DNA of 64,000 bases from Liriodendron chinense (GCA_003013855.2 ML058484.1:6373344-6437343); one strand, 5' to 3'; shown: positions 26,701 through 41,611, numbered from the stretch's first letter. A program made the numbers and translations. The notes: generated by a model from the letters alone, not told the origin.

Positions 26701-29700
26701 CCGAGACAGAGCTACAGCGTATCGATCCAGACATGCTTGAGAGGTACAGGAGTTCACTTTCGCCAGTGGCGAATTCTTCCCACCCGAGGAGAATTGATGC
26801 GGACATCAGTGGTGCACCCTTTAGAGTGTACTAGAGGAGGCGACATAGCATATCGAGTGTTGGAACAGACGAGTTGATGTGGATGGACGCCGGGCCCATT
26901 GGGCCCATTTTCTAACGCATTACGAGTACGCGAGATGCAGGATTGCGCAGGAGCATCATGACCGCTGGACCATGGAGCGGATTTACATTTAGGCGCTTTT
27001 CTATTTATTTCCTTGTTTCTAGGCGCTTTAGTGTCGTTATTTACTTTAGACGTTTTTATGTTATTTCTTTGGTTTTCGGGCACTTTAGTGCACTTTTTTT
27101 ATTTTCGTAGCTTATATATACTGTGAGAACCCTATTTCGAAATTATTGAATGAATAGAAAATTCGTGAGTTTCTTCCTCTTTGTTGAGAGATTAGGGTTT
27201 CAGGATTAGCCCTCGGGTGTTGAGGATTCCACCCCGGAGTTTCTGTTTTCTCCTCTCTTTCTTCAAGGTGCGAGGAAAGGTAAGCTTCTTTTGATTCCTA
27301 ATTCGTACTTCATGATAACCCATTGTTTTTCGACATCCCTCGTCCTTTTCTGAAACCCCCCCCTCTTTTGGTACGATCGAAAAGAGGGATGCCTAGCCAC
27401 GATAACCGGATCCAAACTTGACTGTGGACTAGTCTATGCAAGAGGATGTAGCGTTCTATCTTCCTGGTTGTCATATGGGCAGTGTGGGCTAAGCGAAACA
27501 ACCGGGTGTTCAAAAATCGGAGTACCTTCTCGACTCTGGTTTTCTCCAAGATTTTGATCCTCTTCAGGGATCGGGCTTCTTCAGCTGTGGGATTTATTTT
27601 ATGTATGTAATTTTGCTATTGGTTTTGCGCCTCCTTTTCAATAAAGTCTCATCTTTCAATATATATATATATATTCAAAGGTACAAAATCTCTACAGAGC
27701 AAAATGGCCTCAAAGTAAATAAACACTTCGTTTATTTTATTTACTTTGGGGCCATTTTGCCTTGACAGAGACTTTGAGAGAGAGAGCTATCACAGCAGCT
27801 CTCCAGTAGCTTCAAGAATCATCCAAAGGCAACTCTTGTTCTTCCTCTGCTATCGTCACCGTCACCAACACCATCCCCGTCAACCATGAAGACAGCATCC
27901 TCAAGGGGCATGGCACATCCAAGCTTAATGGTGAGGAGGTCACTACACTGTGTGAAGTGGTCGAACATGTTAAAAAACTTGTCTATGTACATGCCTTAAG
28001 AGCCAGGTACAAGCCAGAGATTGGAGATATTATCGTTGGACATGTCCTTGAGATTGCTCCACAACAATGGACATCAGAGGTAAATTTCAGTCAAGATGCA
28101 GTACTGATGCTTTCAGCAATGAATATGCCAAATGTCATCCAGAGACGGTGGTCAGCTGTTGATGCACTCATGCAGTATCTTTGAAGAAAATGTTATTTGT
28201 GCTGAAGTTTGTAGCATACAGCATGATGGAAGCTTACAACTCCAAGCACGAAGTCAGAACTCAAGAGGGCTTAGTTGCTCGCAGTCCCTCTGTACTACTA
28301 AAAGTGGCGGAAACGGGATTGCCACCACCTTGAACAGAATGGCATCCAATGGATCCTTGGATGCAACTGATTCATCTGGGCAGGCAAGCATGTTGAAGTG
28401 GAAAAAAACAAAATGATGGAAGATCGAAAGAACAAATCGGAAGCAAACAGTAAAACCAACAAAGTCCATGATGTACAATACGTACAACAGAATGATGAGA
28501 AAAGAACTACAGAATGAATTGCCTAAGTATCTCTGCCAGATAAAAATTCAATACCAAAAAAAAATTCAAGCGAATGGAAGTTAGTTCATTCAAACTTGAA
28601 GAGTCTATCCTTCATGTCTTGGAAACCCAGCAATTGAAATGCAAGAGTTTAAAATGACTCTAGAGATTCAACTAACCTGGCAGCGACATGGGGTGCAAGG
28701 ACCAACTTGTCCAGCTTCATCTGTAAAAATGCCTTGGTCACTCTGTTCCTGGGTTTCCCGCCATTCCTTGTCCAATTCTTGCATACCTGGTTGTGTCATC
28801 ACCTCCAAAGATATTTCCCTATGAGAAAGTGGAGAATCAAGATTATCCACAAAACCTTTCATCTGCATGTCTGAAATGGAAGGTTCCGCTTTGGACTTCC
28901 GAAATGAGAAGGAAAGACTCCGACGATTTCTGTCTTGGTGATTAAAGAGATTATGAGCTGTTTCCAACCCGTTCAGTTCTTGGTTTCCATCGGCATCATC
29001 AACTCCATCAGCCTCTTGAGGTAAAAGTAATGGGATGTCCTGGAAGGAAGATCGGGAAGAAAAGGAATCCTGCCTTTCGAGACCACTGTGGTTCTCTTCC
29101 ATCTTGTTATTTCCAGCATCTATTTCTTTGCTATTTCCCATGTAATGTGGAATAACCATTTGGTGCTGAGGCATAAGAAGGGGAATTGCTTGCTCATTGG
29201 GAGCCTTGTTTCTCTGAAGCAACAAATAATAATGATCAACATCCCAAAAGCAATTAATCTTTAACAAGTAAATCAAACTAAGGTTGATATAGATTAAAGA
29301 ATCAACCTTTGCGTAGTTCCACCGCTGAACAAAATGCCTTGCCACATCACGACAAGGTGGTCCCCAAAGAGCGCAGTGGACATCATGCCATGGCATTCGA
29401 GGATATTTTTTACGATCCAGTTCGTCTTTCATTGTATCTTCCCAAGAATTTGGTTCCGATTCCCTGATTTAACAGGTTGCAAAGCCATTACAAAATTGAA
29501 AGCAATATATCATCAAGCTCTTGCAATAATTCAGAAATCATTGGCTGTAAATTCTCAATTTGGAGATACATGGAAGAAGATTTTTCACTTGCCTTGGGTT
29601 ATAATAGTCCTTTCCAGGCCATATCAATGGGGGGCCATCACCAACTCTGTGTTCAAAGGTGTCATAACGGCCAAAACATAAATCCAGCCCTCCAATATAG

Positions 29701-32344
29701 CAAATACGATGATCAACAATCACAATTTTTTCATGATGGGACCTATATGTAATCAGATGTGGATCAGCATCTGCAGCAACCCAAGTTTATAGAGAGTAGA
29801 TAAAAAAGACATAAAATAGAATTCCTATTTCCACAAGAGAAGAACAAGAAGAGTTTTAATCTGATTTCAGCTGTGAAATGCATACCATAAATAAACTCCA
29901 GTTGAGAAGTGATCAGGATAACGTAAAACCCTTACATTCTCATGAATGTTAAGAAGTTTCCTTTTACTGTACACACTGTTGATTTTCAAAGCAAGAGCAA
30001 CTTCTTTGTAAAGGAGTATGTAAATCTGCAAGTCACCGTTCATCAATAAAAGAAAAAAGTTAATAAGCAACTCACGCTGCTCTGGATTCAGAATAGGGTT
30101 ACTGCATGCCATCATAATAAATTTTCGAAGTCCTTTCAAATGCAAACATCATACTAAGAATCTATCAAGAGAAGGCATGAACTACATAACTCATAATGAG
30201 GGTAAGTTTGGTTGCCTAATAATGACTACTTATACATAAATCTATCAAGTTAAGCCAAAACATAACATCAAGTTGCAACCCTTGATTTCAATGTTAAAGC
30301 CAGCAGCGCAATTGCATGTGCCTTTTTTTTCCCTTGTAATAGGTAGAAATGTGGACTTCGCATCTGTCATTGTTAACGGTTGGGTATGGGCCCATGGCCT
30401 TTTCTGTTTTATTAAAGTAATAAAAAGCAAATGTGAAAAAAAATGCCCTTGTGCAATAAACTTTATGTCCAGCATATCCCAAGACTAAAAACACTAAGAA
30501 ACTCGTTGACCATAGGCCCATAACAAACAACAAGAGGGCCCATGGGCCCATACCCAACCATTAACAGTCATAATTATACAATTTTCCCATAACTAGAATA
30601 TGAATCCAGCAAACATTATACTGTCATGCTAGAAAGAATTTGAAAGAGCAACATCATATCATTCCAAGAATTAACATGATAGAAATTCAATGTTAAAGCA
30701 GCAATCATCTGCACTACTAAAATCCATGCCACGCACTAAAGCATCTAAGGGCATGCGTTAAGAGGAAAGTGTATCAAAGTGTTAAACAGGTAAACTTGAG
30801 CCAAAGAGCTCTGAAAGATTTGCATGCATACAATCAGAGAGGGCATACGTTGGGGTCTTATAAAAGATGGACATTTAAAACTTTTTTCAAAACAATTTCT
30901 ACATGATCAAGACCTACTTCCAGTCTAGCGTTCAAAGTCGATATCATTGCATGTATCGATGACCAAGGATATGGAAACATTTATCTATATTGCCGATACT
31001 CGGAAAAATACCATTTTCGAAGGGAAACATTGTGGAAATGTTGGAAAGAAAAAACAAAAATTTTTCAGTAAAACTACAGAAGATATCAAAAGACACATGT
31101 TTACATATGTAGGAATCAAAATATTGCAAAAACAACTATACATAATGAGTTTCCATTTTATAGGGGCCTAACAACATGTGTTGTCAAAAAAATTTAGTAT
31201 AAAATAGATGTACAAAATTTGTAGCCAATCAATAGATCTGCCAACAATCATTAATATATAAAACTTCCACATTAATTAACAATGAAAACACATTTACCAA
31301 TATAAAAATGGAAAAATTAGGATTTCACCTATTTGCCAACTTAATGTTAATTTTTTCACCACAAATCCATGTCAATGAATGAGAATCATGCATAGACATG
31401 GATTTCCATTGCAATCCATGCTAAAATTTGAAAAAAAAAAAACTGAAATTTCCATGGATTTTTCATCACCTTTGAGTTCTAGGCCGTATTCGTTTCAAGT
31501 CAAAAAATTTCCCCAAATCCAATCTCTAATTCAATAAAAACCATGAGTGATCGAAATCACCACAGGGATAAAATTCTAGGGGAAAAAAATCCCAAAATGG
31601 AACCTTTTGGGTTTTTGAAAATTTCCTGTCAATTTTCGCCTGTTAACGGATGTTTCCTTAGTGTCAGGGATATTATCACTGATATCAAGGATATTATGTT
31701 ATGGTATCACCGATATCAGGGAATTTTTATAAGGTATTCTTCTCAAAATATTGTTTTTTTTTTTTTTTGGAAAGGTGAAACTTTTTTTATTCTGTTAGTT
31801 GCGCAACGCACTAACACGGTCAGTCACACAATGCACCCACTGGTGTAGTTAACATGTCTCGAACCTGAGACCTGCTGTTTGAAACGCCAAGGCATCAACC
31901 AGCCAGGCAAACAGGCACTTGACCCAAAATATCGTTGTTATTGATAACATTGCCAAATATTACCGACATTATAGAAAATATCGGTGATATTTGAAAAAAT
32001 TTACTGCCAGCGGTTTCGCTATCATTGACCTAGCAATACCAATAATTTATCGATAATATCACCAATATTTGGAGCATGGTTCCCATTTCGATGATAATAA
32101 ATTTCCAAAATATGCAAATGAATGGCTAGGATCATATCTATAAGTCTGTCCTCTTTGAGCGTGTAGAAGCTTGTTGTCGATCCTTCAACGTAGAAGGTCT
32201 ATCCTTGATCTATCCCTAGTGAAGGAATGCCTAGAAAACCTTCTCAAGCCCACACTATAGGGCTATAGGCGTGAGATGAGAACCATCCACAAGTGGACCA
32301 CACTCGTGTGATGGAAGGAAAGTGGGAGGAAGAGGCGTGGAACC

Positions 32345-32384
<40 letters not shown>

Positions 32385-35300
32385 AGCTCTAACTCTCTTT
32401 TAGCTCTCCCTCCTAGAGATAGGATCTATTTATAGAAGATTAGGATTTTGTGTAGGCACCAGTATGGTGCTCCACACTTCTACAGACTCCAATTATACCT
32501 TGCATCATCAAGAGTTTGTAATCCTACCTATCCACGGGCCAAAATTGACCCAAATCCTTCCTCTATCCATGGTGTCCATCCTTGGCCAAAATCCCGTGCA
32601 AGCACAAGTGGTGGACCACTAAAAGATTCAATCATCGGATGTCCTCCCCCCCCTCATGCATACATACATGCATATGGACGTGTATTTGTATTATTTCTAG
32701 CCTCCCTAAATCATCACTTGAGCAACTGTTATGTTCTACAATATTCCTAGGGGTCACCTCTTTCCTCTTATTGATACTAGAATATAAGAGGAAGAATTCA
32801 TGAGGACAAGGTCAGCAGGTACAGTGTACAAGCTTTGGTAGGTGAATCCCCCATTTTAGAAACGAAAAAAAGAAGAAGAAAAATTGTCTTTGAATCATGT
32901 ACAACATGTCATGAAATCCACACCATGTTTTTTCTATATTTATTTTGTCTATAAACCTCTCTAATAAATTACGCCAGATATTCTCCTCTAGAAAACCATC
33001 CAAGATTCAAGGCCAATCATCATTCTTGGGGCTAGTGTTTACAAGGGCCAAAAGTTGGCTTTCAAAGGCTGAGGGTGTTACAGCTCAATATTATAAACTT
33101 TCACAACTATACTTCTGTTTGCTATCCATAAATCAATGATATGTTGAATGCATCATGTATGCATGTCACATCATGTAATATGTCTTTCCATGTGTTTGTG
33201 TGTGCATTATTATATGTAACATTATTAAGTAGGACTCAGGAGAAGTTAATTCACTTATGCCATGCCACCCATAAGGATTGCTGTATGAAAACCTGTGGAA
33301 AATGGACCTTGCTCCAAATTACAGCCCTCGGTACCTCAAACCAGGAGATCAGTTATGCAGATGAAGCAACCATCTGACTCATGGAAAAGGAAGAATTACA
33401 TGCACATGACAAAACACAGAGGTAACAAAGATGCACAAAGTACCTGAACCCCTTGCTTAGCCTTAGCCTCCAGTAAAGCATCAAGTCGGGAGGACCCATG
33501 AACATGAAAAGGACGCCGAAGATACAGTTCTGGGCACAGCCACCAGTCAGTAATGAATATCTGCATGGAACTTCAATCATCTCAGCATTTTGTTAGATCA
33601 AAATATAAGGACATCCAGAGTTCCAATATGGATTGACTTTTATTCCGACTACATACAAGCATTTGGAAGAAACAGACCTCTGATTTTGCTTCTTCAATCG
33701 ATGCAGCAATTGCTTCGAATGCAGCTTGCCCATCTACAAACCATTGAGCCTGACTTCCATCTTCAGTCAAACCCCTCGGTGGAGCAAAAGAACCATAGCG
33801 ATGAGGATGGCACCAGCCCTCAGGAGGCCTTAAACCAGCATCATTAATTGCAGCAACCCAGTCTTTCCCTTTAGCATGACTTTTAGCTCTTAACTTTATG
33901 GTCCGATTACCACAAGACACCTTTTGGGATGTTCAAATGTTGGTTAGACGGTAAACATAGCAACATCATCATCATCATCTAAGCCTCATCCCAACTAATT
34001 GGAGTCAGCTAACCTAAGCAACACACTAGTAAATATAAATATTTAACTGAGGAAATTGATGTGTTTCTTGAGCCTGTTGAAACTCAAGAATATCATGCAG
34101 CATGCTAGCTAATACTATTATTGAACTTGCTTCCACAAAAAAAGGAAAAACGAAAAAATAAAGAAAAGAAAAGGTTTTGAAAAGCATAGACCCCATTTGC
34201 CGATCTACAAATTCCAAGGTTATTAATGTCTTGTCAGCTATGCAATGAACCCAGCACAAATATAAGATACTTCTACTGTATCAACAACATGCTGACATCA
34301 ATAGATCCAGACGACATAGAAAATATGTGTATTAACCAAGAGTTATTAGCAAAACCATACAAAAGCAATCAATACCTATTATGCCTGTTACTTTCAGATT
34401 TTTTAACAATAGAAATTGAAAAATGAAGCAGCTCACCGCAAATCTATAACGTAATGGATTACGTTCCTTTATTTCTTTTGCTAGAGAAACTCGGCCTTCT
34501 TCATTCCCATCTGAAGGTGGCAGTACATCAAAAACAATTATATCTAACAGTTTGGTGTCAAAAGGATCTGCAAGCAGGGCTAAGAACCCAGGTTTCAACA
34601 CAGCCCACACCTGTACAGCATGTCTCGTTAGTCAAATACTTCAAATACCAAGGAACAACATAAAGATAAATAGAAAGCAATTAGAAGAGACGTGGAGAAA
34701 CTATGGGAAAACCTTTAAAAGCTATGTTACCCTCACATAGAAACAGTATGACAAGTGGGACATGACTAGCTCACCCATTTCCAAAGCACATAAGCATTCA
34801 AGCATTTAGCCTTCAAGGTAAATTATCATGATGTGCATTTTCTATTGTCATTGACAATAAGAAAATTCCAACAGTAAAGAAACATGATGTGCATTTTCTA
34901 TTGTTATTGACAATAAGAAAATTCCAACAGTAAAGAAACATGGATCTGATATGCTGAAGATTCTGGACGAGTTATCCAAAATGACAAACAAATCTAGCAA
35001 ACCCTTTTTTTTTTTTAATGAGCTTTTCATGCAATGCACTTTCATATATTCATTTCTTTTTTACCCTTTGCTTTTAGGTGGCATATAAGCCATCTGGCGA
35101 ATATTAAGTCCTTTGACAGAACTTAATGAGTGCACTTCTATATAAACCTAGTGATGACAATGATACTTGGATTCTTTGAAAAACCAAGAATACATGACAC
35201 AAAAATACTCACTCGACTGCTATTTAAATCTAGAGAAACCCATTCAAAAAAACTTGACATGCTTTCGAAATATATTTTTAGCAGTTGTGCTGTAAAGAAA

Positions 35301-38300
35301 AGATAATATCATGGTTCTTTCAAAAAAGAAAAGAAAGTAATGTGGTTATTAGTTATGAATTGTAACCAATCCTTCTTGCCCATAACTTGAGAATTTGGGG
35401 TCAGAGGATCCTCCTATCTGATCTTTACAGTAGTAGATGCCTGTACCCATGCTCAGGTAACACAATTTAAGACCTCAACATTTACATGGCCGTCTGACCA
35501 TAATACGTATTATTTGGATACTCTCGAAAGTTCTCTTTTCTGTTCTCTCTCCTTGTGACAATACAGCACCACCTTTAGCATTTAATAACTACATGAAGGA
35601 TTATGATCATCTGCTGTTTGACATTTTAATCTATAGAATGAAGACATTTCAAACCTTATAACTATTGATCTGGTATCTCTGGGGGCTGCACATATAGAAA
35701 GGCTTTGAGATCAAAGCCTAACACATGTTTCTATTTATCACAACAGAGAATTGCCCAAAAGTTAAATTTACATTAGAATAATTTTAATGTTATATAGGAA
35801 ACTACATAGATGTGCTGTCTTGACAAGGTTTAGCAACTATTAATGCATTTAGTCTTCAACATGCAGTTGCCAAGGAATTATAAAAATATGGGTTAGGATT
35901 ATTTTGGCATGCTTCTTCTATAGTTTCATTATTGACCTCAAATGAATATTCTAAGAGGCGTGTCATTTAAGGCATACTCCTACCCATCTCATCTCCAGCA
36001 TGAACCTTACTTATCTTAGGGGCTGGAAAGGAAGAACCTGAAAAAAGTGGGAAAGGTTAAAACTGACTGCACAATTGTGTAGGTGTACATCAGATGCTGG
36101 ACCTTTGGATCATCCATCAGGGTCCACCAGTGGACCCCAGCTGCTGGCCAATCAAGATCCATGACCAAAATTCCATCTGAGTAGACTGTGGGGCCCACAA
36201 ATCCAATCAGATGGCCCATAAATGTGACCCAATTGGACTGTGGGCCCACAGGACCAATGAAAAGTTTTAGAAGGCTTTTAAGCATCTGTAGAATATTGGC
36301 TTCTGCCTAAAACCATATGGTTGTATATAGGACTACACCCAGTTTATGTAAAAGATGACGATATATTTGATATATATAAAAAGAGAAACTTCATCTGGAC
36401 TCTTTTATTCTAAATCCTTATTCTGTCCTCTTTATTTCAAGTTGAGATATTTTAGGATAGTTTTATGTTTGATACATGGGGTTTTGATATTGTTGGAGTT
36501 GTGAAAGTATACATATGGAACTTCAAAAGGATGCTATAATTATTCAACTGGAAACTTTGCTATGTGGTCTTTCTTCTTTCAAACTCCTCTTCCTTGTCAA
36601 TTTTTGGCAATGTCATTTTTACTGTGTGCCATGGTGGAAAAATACAGGTACGTATATTCTTTTTGTTTCTTGTGATTGGAAAAATAATCCAGAGGCAAGA
36701 CTCTGCTAGACACCCTTTGGGAGAGATCCCCTTAGGTTTTACATGTGACTCCAGCATTCCATCCTTTTATCCATACGTCTTCTCTATTTTCCTGCGCAGT
36801 TGAAGATTTACAGGATCTATACCTGTGCAGCTGGGGTCTATGAGGAATACATCCTAAGCAATGTGCATCTTGACACAGCAATTTGTAGCTTGAGCATTTT
36901 CAGTGTGCTTCACTTGGAGCACACCATAAGGCATCTACCTCGAACTCTTTAATAACCCCATCTATGTCAAGAAACATGGTTACCTACTGTCTTTTAGCTT
37001 ACATTAATGTTCGAATATATTTTCGCACGCCAGATAATTTGGGATGTCTTCGGAATCAAGTTTATTGTTGCCGTGTATGACTTCATGCACTCTCAATGGC
37101 CAACACCAATACATATGCACACATCAATTTTTCTTAGTTAAAAACTTTATTTCGAATATAGAAATCCTTACAGCCTCAGCGTGATCACAAGCAATATTAC
37201 ATCGAAGACATTCCTTTTCTTGCTTTTATCCCATGAACACGAGGAGTTCCTTCAAACACAACTATTAGGTGGTATGAACAACATTTTGAACAAGAAGAAA
37301 GCATTGTCTTCTGCACATTCCTATTCATGTTTTTATCTTATGAACAAGAATTCCTTCAAACGTAAATATTAGGGGTCGTTTGGATGCCTGAAACTTCTGT
37401 AAAATGTAAGTGACTAACTGCTAAGTCACTTCCAGGTGGTGTTTGAGGGAGGAAACTTACCTCTAGGTCACTTTCATCCTGTAAGTAAGTTACAGGCAAA
37501 TCTTATAGGGAAGTTGCATGGCCGTGAGCTCTGTTTTCACTTACCTGACTTGGTTACAGGCCAGCAGTCTTATTTCTAAAAAGAGGGCCCAACATAATAT
37601 TTATTTGCCATCCAACCTATTGATCAGGTCACATAACTTGGATGAAGGGAAAACACAAATATCAGCTAGATCCAAAACTTTTGTGGCCCATAAGAAGTAA
37701 GAATTTTATTGGTGGGTGTTCAGTCACCACTGTTTCCTGTGGTGTGGCTCACCTGAGATTTGGATCTTCTTCATTTTGGGGCATATGCCCTAAAATAAGC
37801 TAGCAAAACTGATGAACGGTGTGGATGTATAAAACATACATCAAGGTGGGCCCCACAATCACGGTTGTTGCTCTTTGCATTTTTTTTATTTTCTTTCCAT
37901 CTATCAAAGTGTTGAAAAGATGGGCCCCACTGTGGATGAGCAGTAGGCCATAAGCAATCAAATGTCTGGTCTTTTTTATGGTTGGTGTGGATTGATGGTA
38001 AGAACTTTTATATTAGTGTGTTGTCGATTCTACGTACATATATGATATAAATGAATGGTTATAAGAAGTTGATTATTGGTACAAATTCTTCATACATATA
38101 TGATGAAGCACCTGATGGAACCAGTTCGTTCGTGGCCAACCCTTCCCGATGAATGGTCCAGATTTCACATGTGTAATGCACTAGCACGTACGCTGCAAAT
38201 GGCCTCTTAAATTTTCCTTGCCTTATAGTAGATGGCATGAGCTCACCACTTACACGCATTTTCCCACAACTATGATTTTGCGTTCTTCTTCATTTCTTTA

Positions 38301-41300
38301 GTTAATGTGTAACCGATTCCCTGTCCATGTTGTTTTATCATTTGTTTCACTTAGTTGCCATCTGCACATTATCTTCAATGTTTTGTACTCAACAACGGCT
38401 GGACTACGTTAGGATGTTTTGAATTTTCGGGCCTACTTTTATGGCCTTCCTGATAATTGGTTTAGCCTAAGAATCGGCTCAAATATTTATCTGGATGGGC
38501 TTAACAAAATGATTTGCTTTTTGCCTAACTTTCTTATGATCAATCGGATTTTGGAACAATTCCCTACTCCAAGCTCTCCTTGGTGTGAATATACAGCTTC
38601 TTACTTATAACTTATAGGTTACCCAAACACAAAAACCAACTTGCCTGTAAGTGACTTACAACTTACATCCAAAAAGGATTACCTGAAAGTAGTTTTCACC
38701 TATAAGTGACTTATTTACAGGCATCCAAACACGCCCTCGGTATGAGGAGAATATGAACATTGTTTTCAACAAGAAGAAAGCATTATCTTCTGCAAATTCC
38801 TATTCTTGTTTTTATGCCATGAACAAGAGGAGTTACTTCAAATCCAAGTATTAGGTGGATTGAGGAGAGATTTAACATAGTTTTCAAAAAATAATCGTTA
38901 CCTTCTGCCAGTTGTCGTTACAACAATTGAACCAGAGGCATGTGCAACATTTTCTATCATCATCCTTCTGAATTTTTGGTAGGTGTTTCACCATTACGTA
39001 AGCCTCTTTGAGCTTAGGTCCATACTCCGGTGAAAATGATAACCTAGAAACCTCCAAAAACTTGCAAACCTGCACGCAATAGTATTCAAAACAGCGGTCA
39101 TATGCATGTGATGGTCAAGCATAAATGGTGGAGCAAGAAAGAATGTAAATGCATATGTAATTCAAATCATAAGTAATCTAAAGAATAATTTTTGTAATGC
39201 ATGTGGTGAAACAGCCCATTGACTACCAATCGGTTGTTGATACTCTATCACCATGAAAAAGAAAAAGAAAATAACTTAACCGGACAAAGCAGTATTGATA
39301 ATTTGAGCAGTTCTCTGAAAACCAGAAAAAGGTTGATCACAAAAGATATTATTGCATGCTATTGTGACAGGTGTAGACTCAATTCTGTGGCAACTAATCA
39401 AGGAAATATGATGGCGTCGAAGGATGGAGAAAAGTAAGCAATTGCAAGTAACACTTCAAATAGTTATTAGAATAAAATCCTACATCAAAACCATACCTCC
39501 CGAGAGTTTGCAATATCCATGTTTCCCAGAAAGTGATTCAGATATCCTTGCATTGCCACTTTTGCTCTGTCTGAAATAGACTGCTGTCGTCCTAGTGCTG
39601 GTCGAATGATCGGCAAAGCGGCACTGGACGGAACATCTCTACACGAAGAACAAAAACCTCTATGAAATATAAGCTTTACAAAAAGAAAAGGCTGCATTTG
39701 ATGGGTAGTCATCCAATAAGCGAGATACACAACAACATTATAGTAATTAAAGGATGGTGCTTGAAGCCACCTTTTTCTAGATGAATAAATTTCTTCATGA
39801 TGTAAAGGGCTATGGTCATCATCAGCTTCATCATCACCATGTATGATTGTTGGGTGCTCTCCTATTCCAAGGCTATGAAGCCATTCTTTGACCTTCAACG
39901 AAGAGTTCCAAAGAAAGACATTAGATGAATTAAAACCTCAAATGCTATATTTAGCATAAATGAGGATTTTGAGTAGATGAGTGGCAAGAAATGGAAGGAT
40001 ATAATTAGGAATGGATGCATTGAAGGGAACTTAGGAGTAGCACCAATAGGTAATAAGATGAGGGAAAGTAGACTTCATTTGATAACACTTAATTTCAGCA
40101 CTTGTCACTGAAATTTGATATTTTTAGTGATTTAAACAATTTAGATTGTTTGGCAAATCCAAATTTTGAAGCGCTTAAATTAATTTTCACTGAAAATATG
40201 GATTTATTTTTTCCAGCTCCAATCCCTCTACTTAATGCAGAAGGCTGAATGCAATAAGTGGTGGTGCGTTAAAATTTTTTTCCACTTTTGATTATGATAT
40301 CCCCAAAATAATTTCAAAATGACGATTTTGCCTTCTTCTCAAAGGGGGTGTTCTTCAATCAAAGGTTTGCTCTTCCTCTCTCCCATCTTAAATGTGGGCC
40401 CAAATGATGAACAACCCATATTGACGGTGGGGCCCCACATGATGAATGGTCTACATCAAGGTGTCCCACATAATGCACAGGATGGTTAATCCACACGATG
40501 GATGGTAGACATTGAAGTTGGGCCCACAAGATGGAAGGTTGACAACAAAGGCGGGCCCCTAACGATGGATGGCCCACATCAAAGTTTGGCCCCGCATGAT
40601 GGACCATCCACATCAAGTGGACCCCACATGGTTGACAGTCCACATAAAAGGTGGGACCCACATGATGGATGGTGGTCATGGAAGGTGGGCCCACATGATA
40701 GACAATTGACATCAAAGGTGGACCCACATGATGAACGGCCCATATTGAAGGTGGGGCCCACATGATGAATGGTCCACATAGAGGTGGGCTCACATAATGC
40801 ACGGTTCACATCAAAAAGTAGCATCCCATATGATGAATGGTCCACATCAAGGTGGGCCCACATAATGCACAAGTCACATCAAAGGTGGCACCCCACATGG
40901 TGGATGGCCCACATCAATGTGTGGCCCCGCATGATGGACGACCTGCATCAAGTGGGCCCCATGTAATGGACGGTCCACATCAAGGTTGGCCTCACATAAT
41001 GGACAGTCCACATCAAAGGTCGGCCCATAATGATGAATGACCCACATTCAAGGCGAGCTCCACATGGACAAACATTTTGGGCTAAGGTGATGGGCCAAAT
41101 TTGGTGGCATGGCAATAAAAGATTTTGTCTCATAATCTAGGAAAGATATAAATTGACATAATAGGGCAAATATGACAAATTGTCAATTTCCAAACATTTG
41201 TGGTTTGTGCTTACTAAACAAGTTTTTGTGAAAAAAGTGTTTAATTTTCAGATATCATGACTTTTTCCAAACAAATTTTTCAGTACTTATAGGTACTAAA

Positions 41301-41568
41301 TTTCGACATTGTAAGTTTTCTACCTTAATTTTGAGAGCTTATTTTTCAGTTTATCACAAAACACCTTAGATGGTTTGGCAATGTGCAACAAAGATAAAGA
41401 ACTGCACCGGTAAGGAGTGAGTTGGTTCAAGATGGGGGCTTTAAGAGGGCGAGGGTGAGGGCAAGGCCCGAAAGGACGTGGATGGAGGTAGTAAGAAAAG
41501 GCTTTAGGGCCTATGGTTGACATAACACGTTTCATGTAGCTGACCCCAATTAGTTGGGATAAGGCTTA

Positions 41569-41611
<43 letters not shown>

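Larger units (their letters stand above)
20744..27439 (+). mobile_element. Ty3 chromovirus LTR retrotransposon, 3' LTR truncated
   Basis: Order seen: 5' LTR, primer-binding site, gag with zinc knuckle, protease, reverse transcriptase, RNase H, integrase, C-terminal chromodomain, 3' LTR. The domain order with a chromodomain places it in the plant chromoviruses; the Tekay/Del lineage is my best guess. Coding is interrupted by an in-frame stop near the end of gag, a stretch in another frame around the protease, and two close TGA codons in integrase, so it is inactive. The 3' LTR stops where a LINE tail begins, so no target duplication can be checked. It lies antisense in PLD zeta intron 12. Confidence 0.93.

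Noticed and set aside
28639..28824. Plus-strand frame near PLD zeta exon 12
   Set aside because: Antisense to exon 12, which has clear splice sites and family similarity.
40359..41133. Long frames with repeated HHVGPT/HMVDGPH patterns, and a possible CRISPR-like array
   Set aside because: They follow the minisatellite unit. The repeats are degenerate with no unique spacers, and this is a plant nuclear region.
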